DNA of 64,000 nucleotides from Tritrichomonas musculus (lineage: Eukaryota; Parabasalia; Tritrichomonadida; Tritrichomonadidae): NCBI GenBank assembly GCA_039105265.1, contig JAPFFF010000015.1, forward strand, positions 1,364,001 through 1,428,000, read 5' to 3'. The first letter of the stretch is position 1, and each line of letters opens with the position of its first letter. The notes beneath the pieces are model-generated. The model searched no databases. It had not been told where the DNA came from and saw only the letters and a program-made list of their open reading frames with translations. Made by a program: the position numbers and the translations under genes. Below are positions 1-10,929 of this stretch, piece after piece.

Positions 1-196
1 GTAGTTGATCACGGGTAACTACAATAAATGATATCTGAATAAAACGAGTTAAAAATGGATCAATTGCTAATTCTGATAATGTTTTTGGATCTGGCTGAGT
101 TGAACGAATAAATTGAGTTAAAACGGAATCAAAAACTTGAATATTCTGTTTTTGATCTTCAAAAGCCTTACAAAGAGGCCCTAAACGCGTTGCCAT
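1..196 (-). CDS. 5' end of an unknown gene, running off the left edge
   Basis: An open frame starts at an ATG on the minus strand (196-194) and stays open to the window edge, giving about 65 residues beginning MATRLGPLCKAFEDQKQNIQ and including VTRDQL at the edge. Composition and codon use look coding (few rare codons, no stops, alternating hydrophobic pattern typical of helices). I do not recognise the family. The gene is complete at its 5' end only. Confidence 0.6.
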   Translation of the reverse strand, partial: MATRLGPLCKAFEDQKQNIQVFDSVLTQFIRSTQPDPKTLSELAIDPFLTRFIQISFIVVTRDQL

Positions 197-518
197 CACA
201 ATGTTTTTACTCCTTAATTGAGGGAAAACAAAAACTTTAAACGGACAATTTTGATAGAAACAAAATTTTATTGATTCATCTGATCTTTAAAATAAGATAA
301 TGCTTGAAGGATTTCTAAAATAAATTCAAAAGGCTTTATTTGAATACATCTACATTATTCTTTCGCTTATTTTTTTAAAAAAATAAATATGAGAACAACG
401 ACATTGCATTTAAACATAAAAATTCTTTATGGATAATAATACTACTTTTATAAATATTTGAAAGCATTGTTTAATTAAAATCAAATAAATAATAATAAAT
501 AATAAAAAATAAAAATAA
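197..518. other. Intergenic, between two minus-strand genes
   Basis: AT-rich stretch with short homopolymers. It holds the 3' flank of the LRR gene and the upstream region of the edge gene. I see no RNA gene or conserved site here. Confidence 0.6.
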
Positions 519-2609
519 TTATTTTCCCTTCTTCTTATGTTTCTTCTTCTTATTAGCTGCTTCAGCAGCTGCCTCAGCTTCAGCTTGGGCTCTTCTGGCT
601 TCTTCTGCTGCTTTATCTTCTTCAAATTCGATGAATTCAGGTAACTGTTCCATCGCAGCGAGAGCTTCAGGATCTTGTGAGAGCTTCAACAATTCATCAG
701 CAGCATTATTAATCATTTCAATTTCTTTTAATTTTTCAGCTTTTTTAGCTTCAAATTCTTCTGTCATTTTTTGTAAAATTTCATTTTTCTCTTTAATTTT
801 AGCTTGAGTTTCTTCAATACTTTTAAGTTGACTTTCGAGGGTTTTGGAAATTTCTTCTTTCTTTTCTTCAAATTCTTTTAATGATTCTTGTAATTTGTTC
901 ATTTTCTCTTCAAAATCAACCTTTTCATTGGTCATCTGTTGCTCTCTTTCTTGAATCTGTTTTGTGAGCATTGATGCATTAACTTCTTCATCACTTTTTA
1001 GATTCATAATTTTCTGGTTAAGCTCATCAATTTGGTTCTGAAGATCATTCTTCTCATCAATAAGATTTCTGAGAATTTCTTTCTTTCTTTGAAGTTCAAC
1101 AACTGAATATTGACTTTTGACTAGTTGGTTTCGAAGTGGTTTCTGTTCTTTTTGTTTCAACATTGCTGCATTTCGAGCACAAATTTCATTCAAAGCGTGG
1201 AACGAAAAGTGGTTGATTTGCGTTCCATTAACATCAATTTTGAGAATTGTTGGATTATCTCTGAATAATTTTTCCATTGCACTACCAGCATCTTCTGTGA
1301 AAAAGTTGTCTGACATATCAATACTTGTTAAAGATGGGCAAAGTGGAGATGCTTGAGCGATTTGTATACCACCATCATTTGATAGCATTGCTGATGATAT
1401 CATTAACGTAGCTAAAGTTTTGTTAACAGTTAACATTTCTGCAATTGAATAAGCTGTAGCGTCTCCAAGTTTGTTCTTAGATAAATTAAGTGTAGTAAGT
1501 GTTTGGTTTTCTTTAAGTGATTCAGCTATGGAAATACCTCCGGTTGATGTAAGTTTTGTGGATGAAAGATGAAGTTCAACAAGTGTTTGATTAATTCTTA
1601 AAGATTGTGCTAATTGCATTGCTCCATCATCACCTAAATCATTGTAACTAAGGTCAAGATATCCTAAATTTGAATAGACCAAGAGAGTTTTTGAAAAAGC
1701 GCTTGCAACTTGAACAGTAAATTGGTTTTTGCTTGCATCAAGATAGAATAAATGAGGTTCATTATCGGTTGTTATAGTTTCAGCTTCTTGATCTGGATTT
1801 TCTTCATCAGGAGAAATATCAAGAGCTTTTGTCTTTTCAAGCAGATATTGGGCTAATCTAACACCAACTGCAGTATTAAGATTATTATTTGAAATATCAA
1901 GTCTCAATAAAGTACAATTATAGCAAAGTCCATTTTCGATAACCTGAAGCATCATTGGTGAAGTTATTTCGCAATTACTCATTCGTAGCATTTGGAGAGA
2001 GTCACATTTCGAAAGCATTTTAATTAACGATACTTCTGCAGATGGAACATTTGGAATTGACTTATGTGAAAAGGCCGATCCGTTTATACCTAGAGACTTT
2101 AGTGTATTCGATTTTACAAGTGCTTCAGCAACTGCATCAAGCGTAACAGCTGTCAATTTGTTAGGATGAAGTGATTTTTCAATCATGCCTACTTGTAACG
2201 ATTCAACATTTCCATATCCAATAATCTCAGCAAGATAAGGAGCCGCTTTATCAGTAAGATCATTACATCCAATGTTAAAAATCCTAATTGAAGGGTTTAA
2301 ATGAAGAAGGTGCGATACAACTTGAAGACCATGATCACGAATTAAGTTACAATATAAATCTAATTTGACGAGTTCAGTTCGATTTCGAAGAAACTTTGAA
2401 AGTGTATTTGCTGCAGAAACACCGAGGTGCTGATTACGTAGAGAGCAAATTGGACCAGAAGAGCGAGATTTTAGTCGAGAATTAAATCTGAGGAATTCTT
2501 CACGTGAAGGTTGTTCAAGTGTATCTTTGCAGCGCGCGACATAAAGTTCTTCTAGAAAAGAAACTTGATCTGTATTTGCCGTTGTATCTGTTTCATTCTT
2601 CTGAGTCAT
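519..2609 (-). CDS. Leucine-rich repeat protein with C-terminal coiled coil
   Basis: The protein has 696 residues. Residues about 45-480 carry ribonuclease-inhibitor-type LRRs with the pattern LxLSxNxLGDxGAxxLAxxL (for example near LDLSYNDLGDDGAMQLAQSL). Residues about 490-640 are a long charged coiled coil (heptads rich in K, E, Q and L), followed by an Ala/Glu-rich stretch and a lysine tail ending KKKKHKKKGK. LRR arrays of this class bind proteins; the coiled coil suggests a dimer or scaffold, possibly on the cytoskeleton or axoneme. That role is inference. The start is the ATG at 2609, preceded by a TTCTCAAAT initiator-like stretch. No signal peptide or membrane segment is seen. Confidence 0.85.
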   Translation of the reverse strand: MTQKNETDTTANTDQVSFLEELYVARCKDTLEQPSREEFLRFNSRLKSRSSGPICSLRNQHLGVSAANTLSKFLRNRTELVKLDLYCNLIRDHGLQVVSHLLHLNPSIRIFNIGCNDLTDKAAPYLAEIIGYGNVESLQVGMIEKSLHPNKLTAVTLDAVAEALVKSNTLKSLGINGSAFSHKSIPNVPSAEVSLIKMLSKCDSLQMLRMSNCEITSPMMLQVIENGLCYNCTLLRLDISNNNLNTAVGVRLAQYLLEKTKALDISPDEENPDQEAETITTDNEPHLFYLDASKNQFTVQVASAFSKTLLVYSNLGYLDLSYNDLGDDGAMQLAQSLRINQTLVELHLSSTKLTSTGGISIAESLKENQTLTTLNLSKNKLGDATAYSIAEMLTVNKTLATLMISSAMLSNDGGIQIAQASPLCPSLTSIDMSDNFFTEDAGSAMEKLFRDNPTILKIDVNGTQINHFSFHALNEICARNAAMLKQKEQKPLRNQLVKSQYSVVELQRKKEILRNLIDEKNDLQNQIDELNQKIMNLKSDEEVNASMLTKQIQEREQQMTNEKVDFEEKMNKLQESLKEFEEKKEEISKTLESQLKSIEETQAKIKEKNEILQKMTEEFEAKKAEKLKEIEMINNAADELLKLSQDPEALAAMEQLPEFIEFEEDKAAEEARRAQAEAEAAAEAANKKKKHKKKGK

Positions 2610-3597
2610 CTTTTTTTATTTGAGAAGCTACAAATAACGTACATCTAAATAAGATTTTATAGTTTTTAGGAGAATGTACATTAATAACTAAATATCAAAT
2701 ATACTACATCGTTTCTTCATAATTAAACATCATTTATTTTGATAAATTTTATAGATATATTCAAATACAGATTTGGATTTGATGTACGTTTAAAAATAAC
2801 GTTTTATTAACAATAATTACAAAAAGATCATCAAATCTGCAATTAGAATGCAGACCATTTATTCAATCCTAGAAGATCTTTATTATTTATTTTTTAAAAG
2901 CATAGACAAATATATATGCTATATCAAAAGTATAAGATATGTAAGATAGATTTTATTTTGCAATCTATAAAAAAATTTTAACGAATTTATTTTGAATGAA
3001 ATTGTGAAAGATAACTGAATCAAATAACGTACAAATAATTATAAGAATGACTTATAACTGATGAAGGAAGAAAGATTTTAAGTAATGAGTTTAATGTTTA
3101 TTAACAACATGAACAATGATAAGATGAAGAAAAAAAGAGGTGAAAATTATTTTTTTTTTTTTTTTTTTTTTTTTGAATTTTGTTCAATCGAATGGATTAG
3201 GAAAATATCGCATATGAATAAATATTACTCGTCCCCAGTGTTTTCGGAATTTCTAATTTTGGTTTTCTTTGATATTAATTTCAAAATATTTAGAAATAAA
3301 AAATATGGTTAAGATATCAATAGGTGAAATTATTAACTTCATTTAAATTTTTGGATTTTTCGTATAACAAAAAAACGTGTAATATGGTTATCGAAAAGAA
3401 AAAAAATTTTTTTCGATCTAAACCAACAATTGTGGAGTATATTCATAACTTTTTCTATGCGTTTTGAAAAAATTCACATAGAATGGTTATTAGAGTGAGG
3501 AGAATTATAATCCACCTCTTATAAAAAGTTTAACTTTTTGAAAACATTTCAATGAAAACTCGTTGATATGTGGATTATCGTTTTTGAAACCACTTTA
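2610..3597. other. Gene-free AT-rich stretch
   Basis: About 1 kb without a credible gene. It contains a run of 25 T (3150-3174), and the word AACGTAC or its complement near 2637, 2782 and 3027. Short inverted words ATAATCCAC / GTGGATTAT (about 3508 and 3570) flank the left end of the next element. Confidence 0.5.
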
Positions 3598-5487
3598 GAC
3601 TTGTTAAAGTCCATGGACCTGTGGACTTACAAAATTCATTCAATTTTTTTTAGCATTTTTTATTTATTCACAAAATAAAAATTATTTATAATTTCTCTGA
3701 AATACCCCCAACTCGCTACAAATGATAATTTTTTTATACGTTATTGTTATCATATTTTTTGTTAACTAAAAAAATGAAAAATTTTTATCAAGTTAACAAT
3801 TTTATTCTTAAACAACTTAACACCAATTTTTTTTAGATAAATACTAAATAACTATATAAATTAAAATTGAAATTATATGGTTTATAGTCTAATAACATTA
3901 TTGATATAGAGTAAATAAGGAAATATCATTTTTTTATATCTTTTATAGTAAAAAAAGTGCCAAGTTGGTCATATTTGGCAAATAACAGAGACCGATTTTC
4001 AAGATCAATATCCTTTATTCAAGCTAATTCAGGGTTTTCTTATTGATAAATCAATTGAACTACGTTAGATCTTTAATATATCCTCTTTCAGGGTTATCAT
4101 CTCTTAATTTTTCCAAATTCTTTTACGCTCAAACTCAATTTTTTGATACAAAATATATTTTTTATTACTTGATTTTAACTTTTTAATACGCTGCTTCACA
4201 CCAAAACCAGCATTTTCTTCATTATTTCCAGAGATTTGAAAATCAAACATTTCACTTAAATTTGATTATATAAATTGCTTTTTTCTTCATCTAATCTTTT
4301 CTTTTTTAATTAATGTTTTGCCTTTTCTTATTTTTACCTGTTTTCTTCTCTTTAATTTTTCTCCAACAAATATTCGAATTTTTTTCTACGTTTAAAGCCA
4401 GTTTTACATTATAAAATAACTTATATTATACAAATATAGCAATAATTATGGCTTTTTACTCGAAATTTAAACAATACTCCAACATTTTATTCAAATCTAA
4501 TAACCTTCTTATATCGCTGCCAATTTTATTTATTCATTTAATTCTACTATTGGTCCCAAATTACATGGGAGGTGATTCATATTTAAATCTCTTTTAATTC
4601 TTTGTAAAAATTACAAATAATATGATTTTGGAGGAAAAAAGTGAAAATTTTTAATTTTTGTTTTAATGATTAAATACACCTTTAAAGCAACATTATATTT
4701 TCTCATACCAAATTGGAAAAAACTAAAAGCCGCCAGAATAATTTGCAAATTATTTTCTTAGAAACGAGGAAAAAAAAAATCGGAGCGCTATTAATTGCAT
4801 AAATATCAGGTACTTAGGGTAAGCAATATTAATCAATAAGCAATTTTTGCATATCTCTTTCATTTTAACAGAATATTTAGATAATTAAAATTTTATCATC
4901 TTCTTTTTTCTTCATTATACTATCACTAAAGCATCTTGACATACTATTAATAAAATTGATATTCGTTTTTAAAAATCTTTTTTTCTTCTTTACTTATGAG
5001 CTATTTTTTAATTTTATACGTTTTTTCATTCAATTATCTCTCACAATTTCATTCAAATTTAATTCGTTAAAATTTATCTTAATAACGTACAAAAAAATTA
5101 TCATTTGTAGCGAGTTGGGGGTACACATTTCCATCTGCCAGGACTAATAAAATTCTTTCAATTATTTTAGCATTTTTTATTTTTTCACAAAATAAAAGAA
5201 TTATAAAATTTCTTTGAAATATTTTGGTCCATCTGCCAAAATATTTCAATTGTTTATGACATTTTTTTTTTTTTTCATGATTAAAAACATTCAAATATAA
5301 TTTACTCATATTAGTTACTACTTTTCTATTTAAATAAACAAATAAACTATAAAATATATGCATAAAATGAGTTCTTTTTTGAGATATAAAATAAAAATAA
5401 ATTGACAAGGTTTGTTAGGTCCACGCCAAGTCCCGAGTCCACAAAAAGTCCATGAAAAGTGCATTTGTCCCGGACTTTTAACAAGTC
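3598..5487. mobile_element. TA-flanked terminal-inverted-repeat element, no intact transposase
   Basis: The left end reads GACTTGTTAAAGTCC (3598-3612) and the right end is its near-exact reverse complement GGACTTTTAACAAGTC (5472-5487). Both ends are bordered by TA (3596-3597 and 5488-5489), the target duplication typical of the Tc1/mariner superfamily. Both ends carry further GGACTT and GTGGAC words. Inside is a second inverted pair of about 40 bp around ACTCGCTACAAATGATAA (near 3708-3748 and 5081-5122), and a direct repeat around TAGCATTTTTTATTT (3651 and 5168). No coding frame over about 60 codons resembling a transposase is present, so it looks non-autonomous or composite. Family assignment rests only on TA and TIR structure. 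Confidence 0.55.
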
Positions 5488-8191
5488 TATCAGAAGCGTT
5501 TACATATTATTCTCCCTTTACATATTATTTATATTTGGCCAAAAATTAAGAAGTTTATGTTTTATTTTTTATTTTAAAAAGTTTCAATATGTTTTTCAAT
5601 TAAACTTGTCTGCAAAAAACACTTCTACAGCATATACCAGCAAAATTTCACAAATTCATCATCATTCTGACGAAGGACCATTGCCAGATTCCCAACATAA
5701 TACAAAAATAATCAGAAATATAGCCTTTTTAATTGCTTTTTTACTCTTAGTTTTCTCATTATTCTTTTCATGGTCTTCTGCAAGGAAATTGGTTTTTGAT
5801 TCAATTTATTTTCTGACTTATTGCAAAATACTAACCATCGGAACTTTACAAGCAATGAAAGTTAGTAATTTATTAACAAATTTCGAAATCATTTCAGTTT
5901 TTTTTTCCCAGATGTCGCAACCATTGCAACAAATTCAATGCAATAAATATGACATTACAAATTTAATTAAATTTTGTCAAACAGTTCATAAATACAGTAT
6001 AAATCCAATTTCCGATTTTCGTATAACATACTCAAATTTTACATCATGCAGGATTGCAATCGACCATGATGATTCATCGAAATTTAATTTAATATACTTT
6101 ACAGAATATAACCAAACTTATCTTCAATCATATTATTTCAATGAGAATTCTGATTATGATAATTGGAATCCCATCGCCGAAGATGCGTTTTATAACTATT
6201 TTAATAAAGATATTTTTAGGTATAAAGGCCTTCAAAATAAGACCCAATTTTGGGAAAATGAGGTTAACTTTCATGGAAATTCAGAATGGAATCAATTATT
6301 AGCAATACACAGTGTTTTTCGTCAAAACAATACTATAAACAAAATTAGTAGTGTTTGCCTAGAAGTTAAAGATTTATTTGATTCTTTGATAGCAGCAAAT
6401 TATCCAATCCAATCTCATTTTGCCCTTTTAAGAACACAGAAATCGGATGTAATTTTAACTTCTGATCTTGGTATTAGTAATTCTTTAGGTTTCGAAAGCG
6501 GTACTTTTGTACCAATTTTCCCTCCATTATCTCAACTTAACAGTACTTTTTGGCGATTAATTTCAGTAGCTATTTCCGGCAAGGATTACAATCAAGCAGT
6601 ATTTATTAACACCACAGATAGTCAATGGAAAAATTTCGAAAAAGGAGATGATTGGAATGATGATCTCGATGGGAGCCGATACGCTGCAGTTAGATCGAGA
6701 GTTACTTCAACAACGAACACCCGCTATGATATTATAACAGTAATTAAGATTGATGAAACAATTACAGATTACTTTTTTGCACCAACAATTATATTTATTG
6801 GTTTATGGACTATTATAGCATTTATATATATACTAAGTCGAATTATTCTCAGATATGCCATCAGAAAATATCGTTCAGATAAAATTGAAATAATTAATAA
6901 TAGCAGTAGTACTTTAAATGAGAGCCTTATAATAAAAAATAATGATTCATCATTATATCCTGATACCAACACAAGCACCATTTGGAAAGCTGTTAATAGT
7001 ATTAGGAATTACCAAATTAATTATCCAGATGATATTAATATGAATAAAGCATTTGATGATGTTGTATTCGAATTAACACAGCCAAAAGAAAGATTATTTT
7101 CCATTTCTGCCAACAGAGATTGCAAATTTTGTTCTCATCTTGTCAAGCACCAATCTTCCTTATCAAACAAAAGTTCCTCTTCTAATCACCTTTTAGATTC
7201 ATTGGCGCTATCTAGTTCATCATCAGTTCAAAAAGCGCCAAAAAATAAAAAAAATGAAAAATCTAATGATGAGCAAACTTATGAAATTTGGAAAATACTA
7301 TCGAAACAATACTCCTTTGATATTGATGAAATTCCAGATTGGAAAATAATCAAGAATGATCCAATAAAATCGTTAATATTTGCTTATATTGATGTTATCC
7401 AACAATTTAATCTAGCGATACCAGAATTTGATCCAGACATATTAATCCAATTTATGATTGAATTTTCATCGAAATACATCTCATATCATTTTTATACCAT
7501 TTTTATTTTCCATCATTTAGTTTCATTATTAGCTGGGCCATTTAATAATTGGCTTCTTCAGAAAATTGACATTTTTATATTATTTTTTATCGCCTTTACT
7601 AAAGATATAAATATAGATTCTTTTAAAGATGAGTTTCCCACAGAAAACACAGAAAAAGAAGACTCATTAATCCAGAAAAAATATTTAATTTTTAATGATA
7701 AATATTCAAAAGCGGAAAGAAAATTAGAATTTATTCTCACCATTTTTTATAAATTCTTTCCAACTTGCGCTAAAAGCAAATACTTTGAAGAAAATGTTAG
7801 AGAAATTTTTAACGGAATTCAAAATTTTAATAGAAATGAACTTTTTTCCACGTTTCAATGTAGAATTCAATCACCTGATTTTAACGTACACTCTGATATT
7901 TATGACAAAAGAATTTTTGTTAAGTCAATTTTAACCATATGTTCTCAATGGCCTTACTTTTCATCGGAAGAATTAATGTTAAAATCATTAAAAAATTTGA
8001 ATTCAATACTTTTCCATAATTTTAATGAACCAAATTCGATTCCATCTTATCATTATTATTATGCTGACTTATTTGTAAAACCTTGGATTGAACTTTTCAA
8101 TCAATTTTCACCTTTGCCCGAATTAATGAAAAAAGTTAATAATTCTATTTTATATTGGAAAAAAGTTATAGAAAATGAATCAAAATCTTGA
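5459..8191 (+). CDS. Two-pass membrane protein with a degenerate class I cyclic-nucleotide phosphodiesterase domain; 5' end uncertain
   Basis: The frame is open from just after a stop at 5453 to 8191, but the first in-frame ATG is at 5855, after the first membrane segment (frame residues about 86-108). A second segment lies at about 439-464, with a polar, probably extracytoplasmic region between. The C-terminal 300 residues follow the class I PDE plan: a YH motif (SSKYISYHFY) where active enzymes have YHNxxHA; FIAFTKDIN where they have the metal-binding HDxxH; and a final YADLFVKPWIELF...NNSILYWKKV matching the conserved end helices. Most metal ligands are therefore lost (His to Lys in HD, second His to Ile), so hydrolysis is unlikely. 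The first codons of the frame lie inside the right end of the preceding TIR element, suggesting a missing upstream exon or a 5' truncation by insertion. Trichomonads have many membrane cyclase and PDE proteins. Confidence 0.6.
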   Translation: MHLSRTFNKSIRSVYILFSLYILFIFGQKLRSLCFIFYFKKFQYVFQLNLSAKNTSTAYTSKISQIHHHSDEGPLPDSQHNTKIIRNIAFLIAFLLLVFSLFFSWSSARKLVFDSIYFLTYCKILTIGTLQAMKVSNLLTNFEIISVFFSQMSQPLQQIQCNKYDITNLIKFCQTVHKYSINPISDFRITYSNFTSCRIAIDHDDSSKFNLIYFTEYNQTYLQSYYFNENSDYDNWNPIAEDAFYNYFNKDIFRYKGLQNKTQFWENEVNFHGNSEWNQLLAIHSVFRQNNTINKISSVCLEVKDLFDSLIAANYPIQSHFALLRTQKSDVILTSDLGISNSLGFESGTFVPIFPPLSQLNSTFWRLISVAISGKDYNQAVFINTTDSQWKNFEKGDDWNDDLDGSRYAAVRSRVTSTTNTRYDIITVIKIDETITDYFFAPTIIFIGLWTIIAFIYILSRIILRYAIRKYRSDKIEIINNSSSTLNESLIIKNNDSSLYPDTNTSTIWKAVNSIRNYQINYPDDINMNKAFDDVVFELTQPKERLFSISANRDCKFCSHLVKHQSSLSNKSSSSNHLLDSLALSSSSSVQKAPKNKKNEKSNDEQTYEIWKILSKQYSFDIDEIPDWKIIKNDPIKSLIFAYIDVIQQFNLAIPEFDPDILIQFMIEFSSKYISYHFYTIFIFHHLVSLLAGPFNNWLLQKIDIFILFFIAFTKDINIDSFKDEFPTENTEKEDSLIQKKYLIFNDKYSKAERKLEFILTIFYKFFPTCAKSKYFEENVREIFNGIQNFNRNELFSTFQCRIQSPDFNVHSDIYDKRIFVKSILTICSQWPYFSSEELMLKSLKNLNSILFHNFNEPNSIPSYHYYYADLFVKPWIELFNQFSPLPELMKKVNNSILYWKKVIENESKS

Positions 8192-8802
8192 AGTTGGATA
8201 TTAGTAATAATAAATGTTTGTTTTTATTTTAATTTTAAAAATTGAAAATATAATTATTTTTAAAATTTTTAATTACATCAATTCTTTTCTAGAATATACA
8301 ATAACACGATTGTTTCCCATATAAAAGCAATAATATGATACCGCTGCGCTCAAAGACACATCACTATGTGGGCAATACAATTTTGAATGAAAATTTTAAT
8401 TTTCCAATTTGCCTAAATATATGACAAATATAAAATTTTTTAGATTTTAACTGAAATAATTCTGAATAAAATTTTCCATCGATATTAGGATATTCTTTTT
8501 GCCCCACCAAAGTTACTTGAATGTTATCGTGATATACTTTTTTTTTTGTATTATCATTGGAAATATTCCAATAAATTATATATAAAAAAAAGTTAAATTT
8601 ATTTTGGTAATTAAAACCTAACATTTTAATAAATGCTTTTCGGCAAATGATCAAATTTATGATCAATTTATGATTATTACAAATATCATTAATTATAAAA
8701 TATTATTATTAATAATATTGTAATATACTTGTTTTTGTGTTAATATATAATTAATTGCAAGTTTTTTTGTGATTATTTGATTATAAAAATTATTATTATT
8801 AA
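8192..8802. other. Gene-free AT-rich stretch
   Basis: An open frame of 100 codons on the minus strand (8364-8666) begins with TTG rather than ATG and has no recognisable motif. I see nothing else supportable here. Confidence 0.5.
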
Positions 8803-9345
8803 TTATACAAGCAAGTTGTTAATGCTATATTTTGTGAATGGATCTGAAACATTGCCTGATACGTTTTTACTTTCCAAATCTTTTTCTGGTTTCTTTTCAC
8901 TTTCTAATTTGCTATCTACTTTCTTATTTTTACTATTTCTCAAAATAATTAACTCGTTTATTTCAGGATAATCTTTTCTTAGATGCTTATACCAACGATT
9001 TTTGACATCATTTTCAGACCTTTCTGGAATATGACGTGAAATTTCAACCCATTTCGATCCATACTCTTGTAATAGCGTTAGTAATAAATCATCTTCTTCT
9101 TGAGTCCATGGCCCAATTTGACGGAACTCGGATAAATAATTGCAAAATCTGTCTCTACATTGCTTTGGATTTCTGCCTGGCATCATACTGGCGATCAAAA
9201 CCCAATCACTAGTTCCAAATGTATCAATTAAGTATTTTAACATTGCATTTTCCATTGGCGAAAATTTAATGCGACATGTTGGCGATATTTTCTTTTTCTT
9301 AGATGTCATCGTCATTACAAATTTGTTGAAATAATTTTTTTTCAT
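8803..9345 (-). CDS. Short two-repeat Myb DNA-binding protein
   Basis: The protein has 180 residues with two Myb (SANT) repeats. The first (about residues 24-72) has WVLIASMMPGRNPKQCRDRF; the second (about 75-121) has GPWTQEEDDLLLTLLQEYG and NDVKNRWYKHLRKD. This matches the trichomonad family of small R2R3-like Myb proteins that bind promoter elements in the nucleus. Three ATGs lie near the start (9345, 9315, 9309); the start could be any of them, and MTMTSKKKK at 9315 is plausible. The C-terminus ends YSINNLLV, matching the tail YSIPALLI of the paralogue at 31851-32363. Targets are unknown. Confidence 0.9.
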   Translation of the reverse strand: MKKNYFNKFVMTMTSKKKKISPTCRIKFSPMENAMLKYLIDTFGTSDWVLIASMMPGRNPKQCRDRFCNYLSEFRQIGPWTQEEDDLLLTLLQEYGSKWVEISRHIPERSENDVKNRWYKHLRKDYPEINELIILRNSKNKKVDSKLESEKKPEKDLESKNVSGNVSDPFTKYSINNLLV

Positions 9346-10929
9346 TTCATTAATTTCATTTAAAAAAATTGAGAATGATATTCATTTTTTAAGAGTACCC
9401 TTTTTTATAAAAACTAATATTTCTTTAGAATACTATATTTTAGGGTATTTTATGTATAAAAAACTATGTCATAAAATCAACCTCAAAAAAAAATTTGAAT
9501 ACTAAGAGAAAAAAAAATTGAATTGGGAACGTATCTATATCTATTGAATTCTTAAGATGAGTATTGAAGAATCAAAAACATTTATCAAAAGAAACAAACT
9601 TTTAATTTTTTTTTATTAAAAAAAAACATTTGTATTTTTAAAAAAAGGCATAAAAGCAAAATAACTATAAATCACTCAAAATTTCCGGCCAGATTAGTTG
9701 AAAGGACTTTTTCTGCCGTTTTTTCTGTATTTTTGCATTTTATATTAAATAAAATCCAGATTTAATCCTTAAAATAGCTTAATTAATTAAGATTCAGTTG
9801 AGAAAATATTACAGTAAATGCTTATAGCTTTTATTCTACTAGATATTTGATATATATCGTTATATAAATTTCAGAGATATTTAAAAATGATTAACATATC
9901 GTCATTATCAATGATAAAAACCAAGCTTTATCTATTTTAATGTTGAATAATAAAATAAATTTGAATGAGTTTATCTCCACTCACAAAATGGGAAATTTAA
10001 TAAAAAAATTGTGACGTTACCGGAGACCTTTTTTTTATAATTTTCCCGTTAACAAATAGTTGTCAATAAAAATTTATATTAATATAAATGCATATATTAG
10101 ATAAAACATATAAATATGACTTGACAAAAAACAAAACAATTTCTATGCGAAAATAAAATAAGACAAATGAAAATAATTTTTTTTAATTCTAAGTCAAATG
10201 ATTTTATTCAAATAAAATTTGATCAAACAAAAATATGGTTTGCAAAATGAATAAAAGAGATATTTTTTTGGAAAGAAATTCTGATTTATTTTCAAACATC
10301 CTAAAATTTTATATGCAATTGTAAATCATTTTTATAACATGACATTAAATGGTATGACAAGTCAAAATAACCTCAAAATGATACAATGTCATGAAAATGT
10401 TGGATATAAATGAAAATTAGATGAAATATAATTAATATAAATATTTTTTTGATACTAAGATCTTTGATTCTTTTTTTTTTAAAATAAACACTATTTCTTT
10501 ATAGAAACATTTTTCTAATCATTATGAATATAATTACTTCAGATCAAAGTTGATGTTCATATGAATTACTCATTCATCCAATTCATTTTGACCTTATTGT
10601 GATTAAAATATAATCGTTCACGATCAATTCTTCATAATTACATCTCCTTTTATTCAATCAATATTTTCATACGATTGGCTTTTTATTCTTCTGATCTTGA
10701 TGATTATCGATATTGCTATATAACAAATATTTTAAGAAAAAAAATCACTTTATCATTCAATATCAATTCACTGTAATAATTTATGAAATGATATAGCATT
10801 TTAATTTAATTAATATAAAATAAAATATTTCTACACTAAATGATTTTATCATCAGATATGCATATTTTAAATTTGATGTTTTTTTTCTATGACCTTTTCA
10901 AATTTCAGATATAATTAGATTTACAATAA
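9346..10929. other. Gene-free AT-rich stretch
   Basis: About 1.6 kb of AT-rich sequence between divergently transcribed genes, so it holds both promoters. I found no coding frame, tRNA or clear repeat. There are initiator-like TCAATT/TCAAAT words near both starts. Confidence 0.5.

Noticed and set aside
4441-4590. 49-codon ATG frame with a hydrophobic stretch, considered as a first exon of the PDE-like gene
   Set aside because: No splice sites of the trichomonad type link it to 5.6 kb, and it lies inside the inverted-repeat element.
8364-8666. 100-codon minus-strand frame
   Set aside because: It begins with TTG, has no domain and is low in complexity; more likely chance.
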